Of a stretch of DNA of 64,000 nucleotides, positions 35,861 to 45,318 are shown piece after piece (position 1 is the first letter of the stretch; each line of letters starts with the position of its first letter). The position numbers and the translations under genes are program-made. The notes beneath the pieces were generated by a model. It ran no database searches. It had not been told where the DNA came from and saw nothing but the letters and a program-made list of their open reading frames with translations. Location of the stretch: the NCBI RefSeq assembly GCF_000953635.1, contig NZ_LN614830.1, forward strand, positions 2,843,001 to 2,907,000, written 5' to 3'. The stretch comes from Legionella micdadei. Its GTDB lineage: Bacteria > Pseudomonadota > Gammaproteobacteria > Legionellales > Legionellaceae.

Positions 35861-36595
35861 ATGAAAATTAAAATTCATTTATTGGTATGGCTCTTCTGTT
35901 TTTCCCTCAATAATACGGTCTATGCAACTATCAAAGTAGGTACAGTTTTTTTCTATCCACCTTTTGTTATGTCTACCGGTGATGGATTTGATATTGATCT
36001 AATGCATGTAATCTGCCATCGCTTACAAGAAACTTGTCAATTTTTTCCCATGAATTACAACCAATTATTCACCTCCATAGACACCGGAAAGATCGACATC
36101 GCTATTGCTGGTATTGCCATTTCTCCGGAACGGCAAGCAAAATACGTCTTTAGTCTGCCTTATGTGCTAAGTAAAGGACAGTTTCTGATTTCAAAAAACA
36201 GTAATATTCATGCCATTGAGGATTTAAAAGGTAAAAAGGTTGGCGTAATTAAGGGAGAACAAGAAGGAAGCGCTATTTACAATTTTTTACTTCACAACTT
36301 TAATGAGCAATTCCAAATTGAACAATTTAATGACATGGAGGATTTAATTACGGCTGTTAATGATGGAGAGGTTACCGCTGCTTTTCTTCATCGATCGGCA
36401 GCAAACTATTGGGTGCAGAATGGAGGTAGCCAATTCAAAACATTGGGTAATCCTTTTACTTACGGTGATGGCATTGGGATTATGGCGCTACCAGTAAATG
36501 CTTCTTTAATTCAACGTTTTAACCAGCAACTACAAGCAATGGAAGAAGATAATTCCTATGTTAATTTATATTCCCTTTATTTTGGCAACGAGTAA
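35861..36595 (+). CDS. Periplasmic amino-acid-binding protein
   Basis: About 244 residues. A signal peptide (MKIKIHLLVWLFCFSLNNTVYA) precedes a family 3 solute-binding domain: IKVGTVFFYPPFVMS, GFDIDLMHVICHRL, TGKIDIAIAGIAISPERQA and LKGKKVGVIKGEQEG. These proteins usually bind polar amino acids such as arginine or glutamine for ABC import. No permease or ATPase gene adjoins, so it works with a remote transporter or as an orphan. The ATG at 35861, with AAGGA about ten bases upstream, is preferred over the TTG three codons earlier. Confidence 0.9.
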   Translation: MKIKIHLLVWLFCFSLNNTVYATIKVGTVFFYPPFVMSTGDGFDIDLMHVICHRLQETCQFFPMNYNQLFTSIDTGKIDIAIAGIAISPERQAKYVFSLPYVLSKGQFLISKNSNIHAIEDLKGKKVGVIKGEQEGSAIYNFLLHNFNEQFQIEQFNDMEDLITAVNDGEVTAAFLHRSAANYWVQNGGSQFKTLGNPFTYGDGIGIMALPVNASLIQRFNQQLQAMEEDNSYVNLYSLYFGNE

Positions 36596-36609
36596 TATCG
36601 CAATAGCAA

Positions 36610-36882
36610 TCAATTATCAACAAATTGATAATAGATTTCATCGTTTTTTATCATTCCCAATTCATAACGAGCTTGCTCTTCCAAAGATTGATCACCACTT
36701 TTGAGCTCAATAATATCTGCTTCAATAGCCCGGTTTCGTGCTAAGAGCTTTTCATTTTCAGTCTCCTGAACCGCTAATTTTTTCTCAAGCTCGACCCATT
36801 GGAATATCCCTCCGCCACCAAGCCATAGTTTATATTGCAGACCAATGAGCGCTAATATCAGGACGATAATAATGGAGCGCAT
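36610..36882 (-). CDS. ftsB: Cell division protein FtsB
   Basis: 90 residues. A short cytoplasmic start, one transmembrane helix (SIIIVLILALIGLQYKLWLG), then a periplasmic coiled coil (ELEKKLAVQETENEKLLARNRAIEADIIELK) and the conserved end EEQARYELGMIKNDEIYYQF. It joins FtsL and FtsQ in the divisome. The longest frame starts at 36921, but the ATG at 36882 has GGGA upstream and matches the family length. It follows eno on the same strand, a classic pair. It is convergent with the binding-protein gene, 14 bases away. Confidence 0.95.
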   Translation of the reverse strand: MRSIIIVLILALIGLQYKLWLGGGGIFQWVELEKKLAVQETENEKLLARNRAIEADIIELKSGDQSLEEQARYELGMIKNDEIYYQFVDN

Positions 36883-36982
36883 ATTAAATCCCAAAAAAAG
36901 AGGTTTACTATACAGTAGCATATGAAGTCAAAGCGTAATAGAGCATTATAGCCTTACACTTTGCTTCATATGACCGGCATCA

Positions 36983-38272
<1,290 letters not shown>

Positions 38273-38285
38273 TTATTTGAGGGGT

Positions 38286-38314
38286 ATTGTTTTTCTATCA
38301 AGAAGTAAAGTCAA
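38286..38314 (-). promoter_or_regulatory. Promoter of eno
   Basis: On the minus strand there is TTGACT (38309-38314), a 17-base spacer and AACAAT (38286-38291), ending 31 bases before the eno ATG. The -35 matches five of six consensus bases, the -10 four of six. Confidence 0.5.
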
Positions 38315-38395
38315 GCCAATGAGGAATCCAACTGCATCTAAATTTTCTACATTTTCACGAACGTTTGCATGAAACGCACAATTATTACCTGCCTG

Positions 38396-40186
38396 TCACT
38401 TTTGCAACACATAAGTCCCAGGCGCAGAAGGCAATGAAGGCTCGAGTTTAGGTGGAGCCACACGTTTTGATGAAGATTGGTTCACCAGCCATTTATGCCA
38501 AGGGAACCACCATGAGCCCTTTTTTACTTCAGCCATCTCAAGCCAAGTATCCGGATCGACATAGGGATCTTCCTGCACTCGTGTATGAATATGATAGCGT
38601 CGGCCTTTACGCCCGGGCTCGCTTACAATACCTGCGTTATGGCCCCCATCGGTCAAAACGAAAGTCATGACGCTATTTAACATTAAATGCAATTTATACA
38701 CTGATTTCCAAGGAGCAACGTGATCTTTTTCTGTACTAACTACAAAAGCAGGGATGCGGATATTTTCAGGTGCAATTGTCTTTCCTTCAACCTTATAGCG
38801 GCCTTCCGCAAGATCATTATTCAAAAAAAGCTTTTCGAGGTATTCGCTATGCATTTTACTAGGCATACGGGTTGCATCTGCGTTCCAAGCAAGTAAGTCG
38901 ATCATTCCCCGCTGTTGTCCACTCATGTAATCTCGAATCATCTTAGACCAGATAAGGTCATAAGATCGAAGCATTTGGAATGAACCTGCCATTTGCTTAG
39001 TATCCAGATAGCCTTGTTCCCACATCATGTTTTTAAGAAAAGCAATTTCCCCTTGGGTTATAAAAAGCTTCAGCTCCCCTGCATCAGTAAAATCACCTTG
39101 TGCGGCGAGTAACGATAGGCTGTTTAAGCGATTATCTTTCTCCCTGGCCATCGCCGCTGCGGTAATTATTGCTAAAGTGCCTCCAAGGCAATACCCCATT
39201 AAATTTATTTTCCGTTTAGGTAAAAGAGAAGACACTTTATCGATAGCTGCCATGGCTCCAAGTCGATAATAGTCATCCATGCTTAAATTGCGATCTTTGG
39301 ACGTTGGATTAATCCAGGAGACGATAAACACCGTATGACCATGCTCAACAAGCCATTTGACCATGGAATTGTGAGGAGATAGATCAAGAATATAATATTT
39401 CATAATCCAGGCAGGCAACATCAGGACTGGCTCTTTATAAACCGTTTTTGTCCGGGGTTCATATTGAATCAACTCAATGAGTCGATTTTTAAAAACTACC
39501 TTACCGGGAGTAATAGCAACTTGCTTACCAGGGATAAAATTTTCTACACCCAAAGGGGGAACACCCGTTAACCTTACGAGTGTATCTTCAACAGCAAGTT
39601 TAGTTCCATGAATCAAATTAAATCCATGTGATTTTATTGTCTCATTGAATAAATCAGGATTAGTGAACACAAAATTTGAGGGTGACAGGGCATCCAAAAT
39701 TTGTCTTGTACAGAAAGCAACTGTCCGTGAAGCAGGTTCAGGTAATCCAGGTAACTTTGATGTAGCCCTGTTCCACCAATCTTCCACTTGTAGGAAACTC
39801 TCGGCCCAATAACGCCAAGGTAAATATTGCCAACTCTCGGTATGAAAACGCACATCCCTACCATCACTAGCGCGCTCCTCACAACAAATTTTGTTAGTGC
39901 AATCTTGTGAGTGTATGAGAGGATAAAGAGCCAATTCTAAAAGCCGCCCCGGGCTCAGTGCTAATTGTGAGAGCCAGGAACAATAAGCACTTACTAAAGG
40001 AGCAGGACTTATTCCAGCTGTCACCTTAGCGAGATTAGCCTGAAAAAAACGGTCAAGAAAATTAAACAAATCATCTAGCTTTGGTTTGCCAGTGAGCAGA
40101 TTAGCAAGCTCCCTTTCAACTGAAAACGTGGGTACTACTGATTCTGATTCACTTTGCCCAACGAGCCTGTCATTCCCAGTTACCAT
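38396..40186 (-). CDS. phaC: Class I poly-hydroxyalkanoate synthase
   Basis: 596 residues. It is an alpha/beta hydrolase-like PHA synthase with nucleophile Cys333 in the lipase-like box GYCLGG, Asp488 in STEKDHVAPW and His516 in DGGHNAGIVSEPG. The N-terminal domain covers about 230 residues, and SWINPTSKDRNLSMDDYY is typical. It polymerises hydroxyacyl-CoA into storage granules, the reserve polymer that Legionella accumulates. The ATG at 40186 is preferred over the TTG at 40204 because GAGG lies eight bases upstream. It sits 14 bases after the secretin-domain gene, so the two are co-transcribed. No phaA, phaB or phasin gene is nearby. Confidence 0.96.
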   Translation of the reverse strand: MVTGNDRLVGQSESESVVPTFSVERELANLLTGKPKLDDLFNFLDRFFQANLAKVTAGISPAPLVSAYCSWLSQLALSPGRLLELALYPLIHSQDCTNKICCEERASDGRDVRFHTESWQYLPWRYWAESFLQVEDWWNRATSKLPGLPEPASRTVAFCTRQILDALSPSNFVFTNPDLFNETIKSHGFNLIHGTKLAVEDTLVRLTGVPPLGVENFIPGKQVAITPGKVVFKNRLIELIQYEPRTKTVYKEPVLMLPAWIMKYYILDLSPHNSMVKWLVEHGHTVFIVSWINPTSKDRNLSMDDYYRLGAMAAIDKVSSLLPKRKINLMGYCLGGTLAIITAAAMAREKDNRLNSLSLLAAQGDFTDAGELKLFITQGEIAFLKNMMWEQGYLDTKQMAGSFQMLRSYDLIWSKMIRDYMSGQQRGMIDLLAWNADATRMPSKMHSEYLEKLFLNNDLAEGRYKVEGKTIAPENIRIPAFVVSTEKDHVAPWKSVYKLHLMLNSVMTFVLTDGGHNAGIVSEPGRKGRRYHIHTRVQEDPYVDPDTWLEMAEVKKGSWWFPWHKWLVNQSSSKRVAPPKLEPSLPSAPGTYVLQK

Positions 40187-40200
40187 AGTAATAACCTCAT

Positions 40201-40971
40201 TCAATTTGAATTATCGTCATCTGAGGCCGGTTGCTGTACCACATTGACTTTAATATATAATGTTGAATTTTGTGTGAATTGATTCCCCGCCCGAATAATT
40301 TGTGTTGAAGAATCTACAGGCTCACTTCCTTGTGGACTCGCTAAAGGCACCCATTTATTTAAGGGCACCATAACCGTGGTAACGACTTGTTGGCTGTCAA
40401 ACTGTTGATTGACTACAGGGCTATCTTGTTCGCGGATACGACGAATTCTTAGCTTCACTTGCTGCCCTTGCAGGGTAGGTTCGACCAAAAAACCATTTTG
40501 CGTTAATCGCCTGTCATAAGATACTCCTGTTCCCCAAAAGCCAATACCCGCTGAACTTAAAACAGGTTGATCTTCGCCTGTGCTTACAAAAGCGGATTCA
40601 CCATTCATTACCGTCACAGTTTGATGCTGTAGCTGGTCAGAATGAGAAGGGGTCGTAATAGTAATGTCATTATCACCATTTTGACTTAGCCAATCTGGAT
40701 CACCCTGATAGATACTAATTTGGAAAGTGACAGGGGGTTGATCAAGTTTATGCAGTATTGCTCGCAATTGAGTCATAGTGTCTGGAGTTACTTTTACGAC
40801 TAAAGTTTGTCCTGAACCACTGATTTGTTCGCCATCGCCTAATAGAGGTTGGATGAGTTGAATGATGTGATCCGCATTTTGATAATTCAGTTGGATGACT
40901 TTGGTAATCATTGTCGGCTGGGCAAATGCAGTAATCACAATAAACATTAAGGCGAAACTCCATTTCTTCAT
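40201..40971 (-). CDS. Periplasmic protein with secretin short (N1-like) domain
   Basis: About 256 residues. A signal peptide (MKKWSFALMFIVITAFAQP) is followed by one secretin N-domain-like repeat at about 25-80 (TKVIQLNYQNADHIIQLIQPLL, VVKVTPDTMTQLRAILHKLDQPP). The rest is beta-rich with the look of a truncated secretin (VTVMNGESAFVSTGEDQP, VSYDRRLTQNGFLVEPTLQ) but lacks the membrane-spanning secretin core. It cannot form a channel by itself. The ATG at 40971 has GGAG at good distance; the ATG three codons earlier is too close. It precedes phaC in one transcript, a pairing with no obvious logic. Confidence 0.8.
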   Translation of the reverse strand: MKKWSFALMFIVITAFAQPTMITKVIQLNYQNADHIIQLIQPLLGDGEQISGSGQTLVVKVTPDTMTQLRAILHKLDQPPVTFQISIYQGDPDWLSQNGDNDITITTPSHSDQLQHQTVTVMNGESAFVSTGEDQPVLSSAGIGFWGTGVSYDRRLTQNGFLVEPTLQGQQVKLRIRRIREQDSPVVNQQFDSQQVVTTVMVPLNKWVPLASPQGSEPVDSSTQIIRAGNQFTQNSTLYIKVNVVQQPASDDDNSN

Positions 40972-41171
40972 AATAAGCATGCTCCTTCACTAATCAAATA
41001 CATAGGTTTTTACAAAAAATATCAGAAGCCGCAGACGGCTTTGCCAAGAACATTGAGGTTGTCTCGTATTTTTGCACGAAAAACTAGGCTGCCGTGTTTG
41101 CATCGTGCACTACTGCTCATTAACTCATTTCAAGTGTAGCAGAAATTGTTTTGTTCTGATTAAAGTTTGGT

Positions 41172-41177
41172 TATAAT
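41172..41177 (+). promoter_or_regulatory. -10 box of the phosphate transport pair
   Basis: A perfect TATAAT lies 31 bases before the ATG at 41209. No good -35 is visible. It overlaps the first codons of the longest reading frame (TTG at 41167), which argues for the internal start. Confidence 0.35.
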
Positions 41178-41208
41178 CGCCAAATCTTCTTATCGATGTG
41201 TATTTATA

Positions 41209-41880
41209 ATGGGTAGCATATTTAATATGTTCGGGCCATCGCCTATTCGGCCCATTGAACAACACATGCGTAAAGCACATCAGTGTGCCAAACAGCTCTA
41301 TCCCTTTTTTGAGGCCGTGCTTAGACAGGATTGGCTAACTGCTGAAACCATAAAGAAGAAGATATCTGCTCTCGAGAAAGAAGCTGATTTAATTAAGCGC
41401 GATCTTCGATTGCATCTACCCACAGGGCTTTTTCTTCCAGTCTCTCGTACTGATTTGCTTGAGCTGTTAAGCGCTCAAGATCGCATCGCCAATAAAGCAC
41501 AAGATATCGCCGGCCTTATTGTGAGTAGGCAAATGATTATTCCGGATAGCCTTGCTTCCGCATTTATCCCTTTTTTACATCGTTGTTTAGATGCATCTAA
41601 ACAAGCATGTAAAGCCATCAATGAGCTAGACGAGTTGCTTGAAAGTGGTTTTCGCGGCAATGAAGTGAAAATTGTTGAAGAGATGATCATGACTCTTGAT
41701 GAAATCGAACACGACAGTGACGAGAAACTAGCTGACATTAGGCATCGTATTTTTGAGCTGGAAAAGGATTTGCCTGCAATTGAAATCGTTTTTCTCTACA
41801 AGCTAGTTCAATGGATTGGTGACTTGGCTGATCATGCCCAAACCGTGGGTGGTCGGCTACAAATTCTCATTGCTAGGTAG
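41209..41880 (+). CDS. PhoU-like (DUF47) phosphate transport regulator
   Basis: About 223 residues, all helical, of the DUF47/TIGR00153 family. It opens MGSIFNMFGPSPIRPIEQHM, as in E. coli YkaA, and carries the PhoU-type metal-binding ExxxD patterns IDDIEHDSDEKLADIRHRIF-like (here EIEHDSDEKLADIRHR) and KLVQWIGDLADHAQTVGGRL. It is placed ten bases before the Pit permease, the standard pairing, and probably adjusts that transporter. The start at 41209 is favoured by homologous length and by the -10 box before it. Confidence 0.9.
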   Translation: MGSIFNMFGPSPIRPIEQHMRKAHQCAKQLYPFFEAVLRQDWLTAETIKKKISALEKEADLIKRDLRLHLPTGLFLPVSRTDLLELLSAQDRIANKAQDIAGLIVSRQMIIPDSLASAFIPFLHRCLDASKQACKAINELDELLESGFRGNEVKIVEEMIMTLDEIEHDSDEKLADIRHRIFELEKDLPAIEIVFLYKLVQWIGDLADHAQTVGGRLQILIAR

Positions 41881-41889
41881 TAAATTCCT

Positions 41890-43155
41890 ATGGATTATTC
41901 TTTCATATTGCTTTTTATCGCTATTGCTTTCTGCTTCTTCATGACTTGGGGGGTTGGTGCAAATGATCTCGCTAATGTGATGAGCACAACAATGGGTTCA
42001 AAAGCGATAACTGTTAAACAAGCGATGATTATCGCTATCGTTTTTGAGTTTGCTGGTGCTTTCCTTGGTGGAGGCGGTGTCACTGAAACCATGCGGGATG
42101 GCATTATTAATAGCAGTGAGTTATCCGATCAGCCCTTGATCCTAATTGAAGGTATGCTCGGTGTCCTAGTAGCTTGTACTGTATGGATGAATCTCGCAAG
42201 TTACTTGGGCGTACCGGTTTCCATTACCAATGCTTTGGTCGGCTCGATGGTCGGTTTTGGCTCGGTTGTGTTAGGCCCTAATACCATTCACTGGCAACAA
42301 GTTTCGCACATTGCTATTGGCTGGATAACCTCCCCTCTCATAGCTGGAATTACAGCTTACGCACTTTTTGTTAGCATTCAACAAGTCATATTTATAAAAA
42401 GTGATCCTCTTGAGAAAGCCAAGCTATATGTGCCCATCTACCTCTTCTTAGTCGGTACTATCCTCTCTTTTATTACCGTATTTAAAGGGCTGAATCATTT
42501 TCATATTCACTTGAACCTGAAGCAGGATTTGGCGGTAACCTTAGCAACAAGTATTTCAATAACCATCATTGGCATGACTTTTATCAGACGTATCCCCGAA
42601 ATGCCGAGGATTAGGCGGCGGGAGCGTTTCATTCAAGTTGAAAAATATTTTGCCGTTTTAATGGCGTTAACTGCTTGTGCTATGGTGTTTGCCCATGGCT
42701 CAAACGATGTAGCCTTGGCAGTAGGCCCACTCTCGATTATCCATAGCCTAGTCATTAATGCTAACAAACCAATTGGCGCGGCTAATTATCCAGCATGGAT
42801 TATTTTATTGGGCTGTGTAGGCGTAATTGCCGGCTTTTTAATCTACGGCAGAAGGGTTATTGAAACAGTTGGCAGCTCGATTACTGCTTTAACCCCGAGC
42901 CGTGCTTTTGCTGCTACCTTGGCTGCAGCCACAACAGTAGTAGTCGCTACAAGTACAGGGATTCCAGTCTCAGCAACTCAAACTCTTGTTGGAGCAGTCT
43001 TAGGTGTGGGTTTAGCCCGCGGTATTGGTGCATTAAACCTACGCGTCATCCGTAATATTTTCATGTCTTGGATATTAACTCTGCCAGTAGCTTCTTTATT
43101 AACAATCCTGGCTTTTAAAGTGCTTCATTATCTTATTGCGCGCTCATTTACGTAA
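41890..43155 (+). CDS. pit: Pit-family inorganic phosphate permease
   Basis: A 421-residue membrane protein with about ten helices and the duplicated Pit signature: GANDLANVMSTTMGSKAI near the N-terminus and AHGSNDVALAVGPLSII in the second half, followed by TGIPVSATQTLVGAVLGVGLARG. Pit carriers import metal-phosphate with protons at low affinity. A basic cytoplasmic loop (RIPEMPRIRRRER) separates the halves. It is co-transcribed with the DUF47 regulator. A sulfate permease of the same superfamily is less likely given that partner. Confidence 0.94.
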   Translation: MDYSFILLFIAIAFCFFMTWGVGANDLANVMSTTMGSKAITVKQAMIIAIVFEFAGAFLGGGGVTETMRDGIINSSELSDQPLILIEGMLGVLVACTVWMNLASYLGVPVSITNALVGSMVGFGSVVLGPNTIHWQQVSHIAIGWITSPLIAGITAYALFVSIQQVIFIKSDPLEKAKLYVPIYLFLVGTILSFITVFKGLNHFHIHLNLKQDLAVTLATSISITIIGMTFIRRIPEMPRIRRRERFIQVEKYFAVLMALTACAMVFAHGSNDVALAVGPLSIIHSLVINANKPIGAANYPAWIILLGCVGVIAGFLIYGRRVIETVGSSITALTPSRAFAATLAAATTVVVATSTGIPVSATQTLVGAVLGVGLARGIGALNLRVIRNIFMSWILTLPVASLLTILAFKVLHYLIARSFT

Positions 43156-43228
43156 GCGTATGCAGAGGTGGGCGAGCATACTGTATTGTGATCTAACTCG
43201 ATGTCTCTCAAGCGCTATTACAAGTTAC

Positions 43229-44839
43229 CTATTTATTGAACAGGACAATGCGGTTTCTACCTTCCTTCTTCGCTTGATAAAGTGCTTTATCGGCTTCTTG
43301 GATGAGAGATGCTGCCTCCTCCCTATTTTTAAGATAGGTAATTCCAGCGCTAAATGTGGCGTTGAAAGTCAAAATTTTCTCTCTAAACAGATAATGGTTA
43401 AAGTGCATACGCAATTCATTACAAATCAATTTACCATCTTTAGGATACGTACCCGGGAGTATAATAAGAAACTCTTCCCCCCCATAACGACCTACTAAAT
43501 CTTGATTGCGGAAGTATAGCAAAAATAGATTCGATAATTGCTTTAACACCTTATCACCAACAGGATGGCCATAGCCATCATTGATTTTTTTAAAGTGATC
43601 AATATCAATCATGATTAAAGTTAACGGGCCATCTTTTTGTTTAGCACGGGCAATTTCTATTTCCAATTGCCCAAGAATACTCGAATGGTTAAGCAATCCA
43701 GTCAAGCTATCGGTTATCATGTAGTAATTTAGAGCACTAGCTCGTTTGGCCCGGGAGCGAACCGCCGAAATCAAATGGCTAGGAGAAACGGGTTTAGACA
43801 GAAAATCATCGCCTCCCAAACTCATTGCAAATAAAATCTTGTTACGATCGACCTCGGTTGAAAGGTAAATAATGGGCAATTTGGTGTAGTTTTTTTCTTT
43901 ACGTAATATCGCTGCCAATTCTAGCCCATTGCAACCTGGCATATAGATATCCATAAGCAGCAAGTCTGGTTGAAAAGATTTTAATACATCAAGCAACTCC
44001 ATGGGGTTTGTTAAAATTCCAGTAATCATGCCTGCCCTAGTTAAAATTAGCGAATAATATTCGGCAAGCGTTTCCGAATCATCCAGGATTAAAATACGAA
44101 ACGACTCCATTCCTGTACTGCATTTACTTTGAAAGACTTGAGCAAAATAACTCAGATCCAAAGGCAGCTGAAAGAAGGCATCGCATTTTGCACGCACTGC
44201 AAGCAAACGAGGATGCAGCTCATCATTTGGCACGAGACAAAATAACTGGATCGGTTGCTCGCTGTAATCCCGGTTACATAGAATGTTTGTGCCTTCCTCA
44301 TCCAAGTAGTTGGTATTAATGATAATAGCGGTTGGCGGCTCCTCCTTTATTTTCTCGGCTAAAGTTGTAATTGAGTCCAAAATAGCAGGCTGGTAACCCA
44401 TGCTAGTTAAATTCTCATACAGTTCCCTACTTAATGCCGTATCGCACTCCAAAAGGTAAATTAACTTATTATTTATTCGAGAAATAGGTAGTTCAGCCAT
44501 CTCTGGATACCTATCTTGGGTTTCAGAATACGCTGATTTTAACTGGACAAGATAAGAGGAGAGTACATTTTTTTCCGTTTCACTAGCCTCTTTATCTTTA
44601 GGCAAATTTTTCAAAAAAATTTCTGCTTCCCGAGCAATCCTACTCAATTCCATATAGCCATAAGTCCCAGTAGAACCGCATAGGCTATGAATATCGCGAT
44701 GAAGCGTAGTGACTTTTTCAGAGTTCCATTTCTCGAGGATTTCCTGCCATTGTGTCTGAATGTGATTAAGCTTCGCAGGTAAATTTCGTTTATAACGAAT
44801 AATTAAATCATTTAATTTTTGCTGTACTTTGTCATCCAT
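43229..44839 (-). CDS. Hpt - pseudo-receiver - receiver - GGDEF diguanylate cyclase
   Basis: 536 residues. An Hpt domain (about 1-110) has the phospho-His51 in HSLCGSTG. A degenerate receiver (about 120-235) has lost the acidic pocket. A full receiver (about 246-360) has Asp297 in LLLMDIYMPG and the Lys of FLSKP. The GGDEF domain (about 370-535) has an intact GGEEF active site at 453-457 and an I-site RNQD exactly five residues before it. It should make c-di-GMP from GTP when phosphorylated and be product-inhibited. The ATG at 44839 is preferred, overlapping the preceding receiver gene by eight bases. Last gene of the phosphorelay. Confidence 0.93.
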   Translation of the reverse strand: MDDKVQQKLNDLIIRYKRNLPAKLNHIQTQWQEILEKWNSEKVTTLHRDIHSLCGSTGTYGYMELSRIAREAEIFLKNLPKDKEASETEKNVLSSYLVQLKSAYSETQDRYPEMAELPISRINNKLIYLLECDTALSRELYENLTSMGYQPAILDSITTLAEKIKEEPPTAIIINTNYLDEEGTNILCNRDYSEQPIQLFCLVPNDELHPRLLAVRAKCDAFFQLPLDLSYFAQVFQSKCSTGMESFRILILDDSETLAEYYSLILTRAGMITGILTNPMELLDVLKSFQPDLLLMDIYMPGCNGLELAAILRKEKNYTKLPIIYLSTEVDRNKILFAMSLGGDDFLSKPVSPSHLISAVRSRAKRASALNYYMITDSLTGLLNHSSILGQLEIEIARAKQKDGPLTLIMIDIDHFKKINDGYGHPVGDKVLKQLSNLFLLYFRNQDLVGRYGGEEFLIILPGTYPKDGKLICNELRMHFNHYLFREKILTFNATFSAGITYLKNREEAASLIQEADKALYQAKKEGRNRIVLFNK

Positions 44840-45224
44840 GATATTTATCCCACATCCGTCTAATATCATCAGCAAGGGTAATCGGATCAAAAGGCTTATT
44901 AATTACATCAATTGCACCAAGGTCCCTGTACTCTTTAATTTCTTGAGGTTGAATTTTGGCTGTCATAAAGATCGCTGGAATTTCAGCCATATGTGGCATT
45001 TGCTTAATTTGTCGCAGTGCCGATGGTCCGTCCATTCTCGGCATCATGACATCAAGTAGCAGAAGATCGGGCTGGAAATCTTTGATTGCCTCTAATACCT
45101 CATAACCATTCAAACAGTATCTAACCGTATATGAACCTATATCTTCTAAAGCAATTTGTGCAACTGTGCGAATATCCTCCTCATCTTCGGCATAAATAAT
45201 TTTTTGCAATTCCCTAATATTCAT
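44832..45224 (-). CDS. Single-domain response regulator (CheY-like)
   Basis: 130 residues forming just one receiver domain: an acidic pocket AEDEEDI, phospho-acceptor Asp58 in LLLLDVMMPRMDG, switch Thr88 (FMTA) and Lys110 (INKPFDP). With no output domain it can shuttle phosphate between the hybrid kinase upstream and the Hpt of the cyclase downstream, or act directly on a partner. It is 94 bases after the kinase gene and overlaps the cyclase gene by eight bases, consistent with one operon. Confidence 0.94.
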   Translation of the reverse strand: MNIRELQKIIYAEDEEDIRTVAQIALEDIGSYTVRYCLNGYEVLEAIKDFQPDLLLLDVMMPRMDGPSALRQIKQMPHMAEIPAIFMTAKIQPQEIKEYRDLGAIDVINKPFDPITLADDIRRMWDKYHG

Positions 45225-45318
45225 AATTCCATCCTTGAAAAATAGGATCTATTAACAATAAGTCTAGCAGTTGCAATTTAACTCAATTCTCGTTGGCAAA
45301 ATCAATCGTCACCAACAA

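Noticed and set aside
41033-41045. AAGCCG/CGGCTT hairpin as a terminator
   Set aside because: It lies upstream of both flanking genes with no U-run, so it would not end any transcript.
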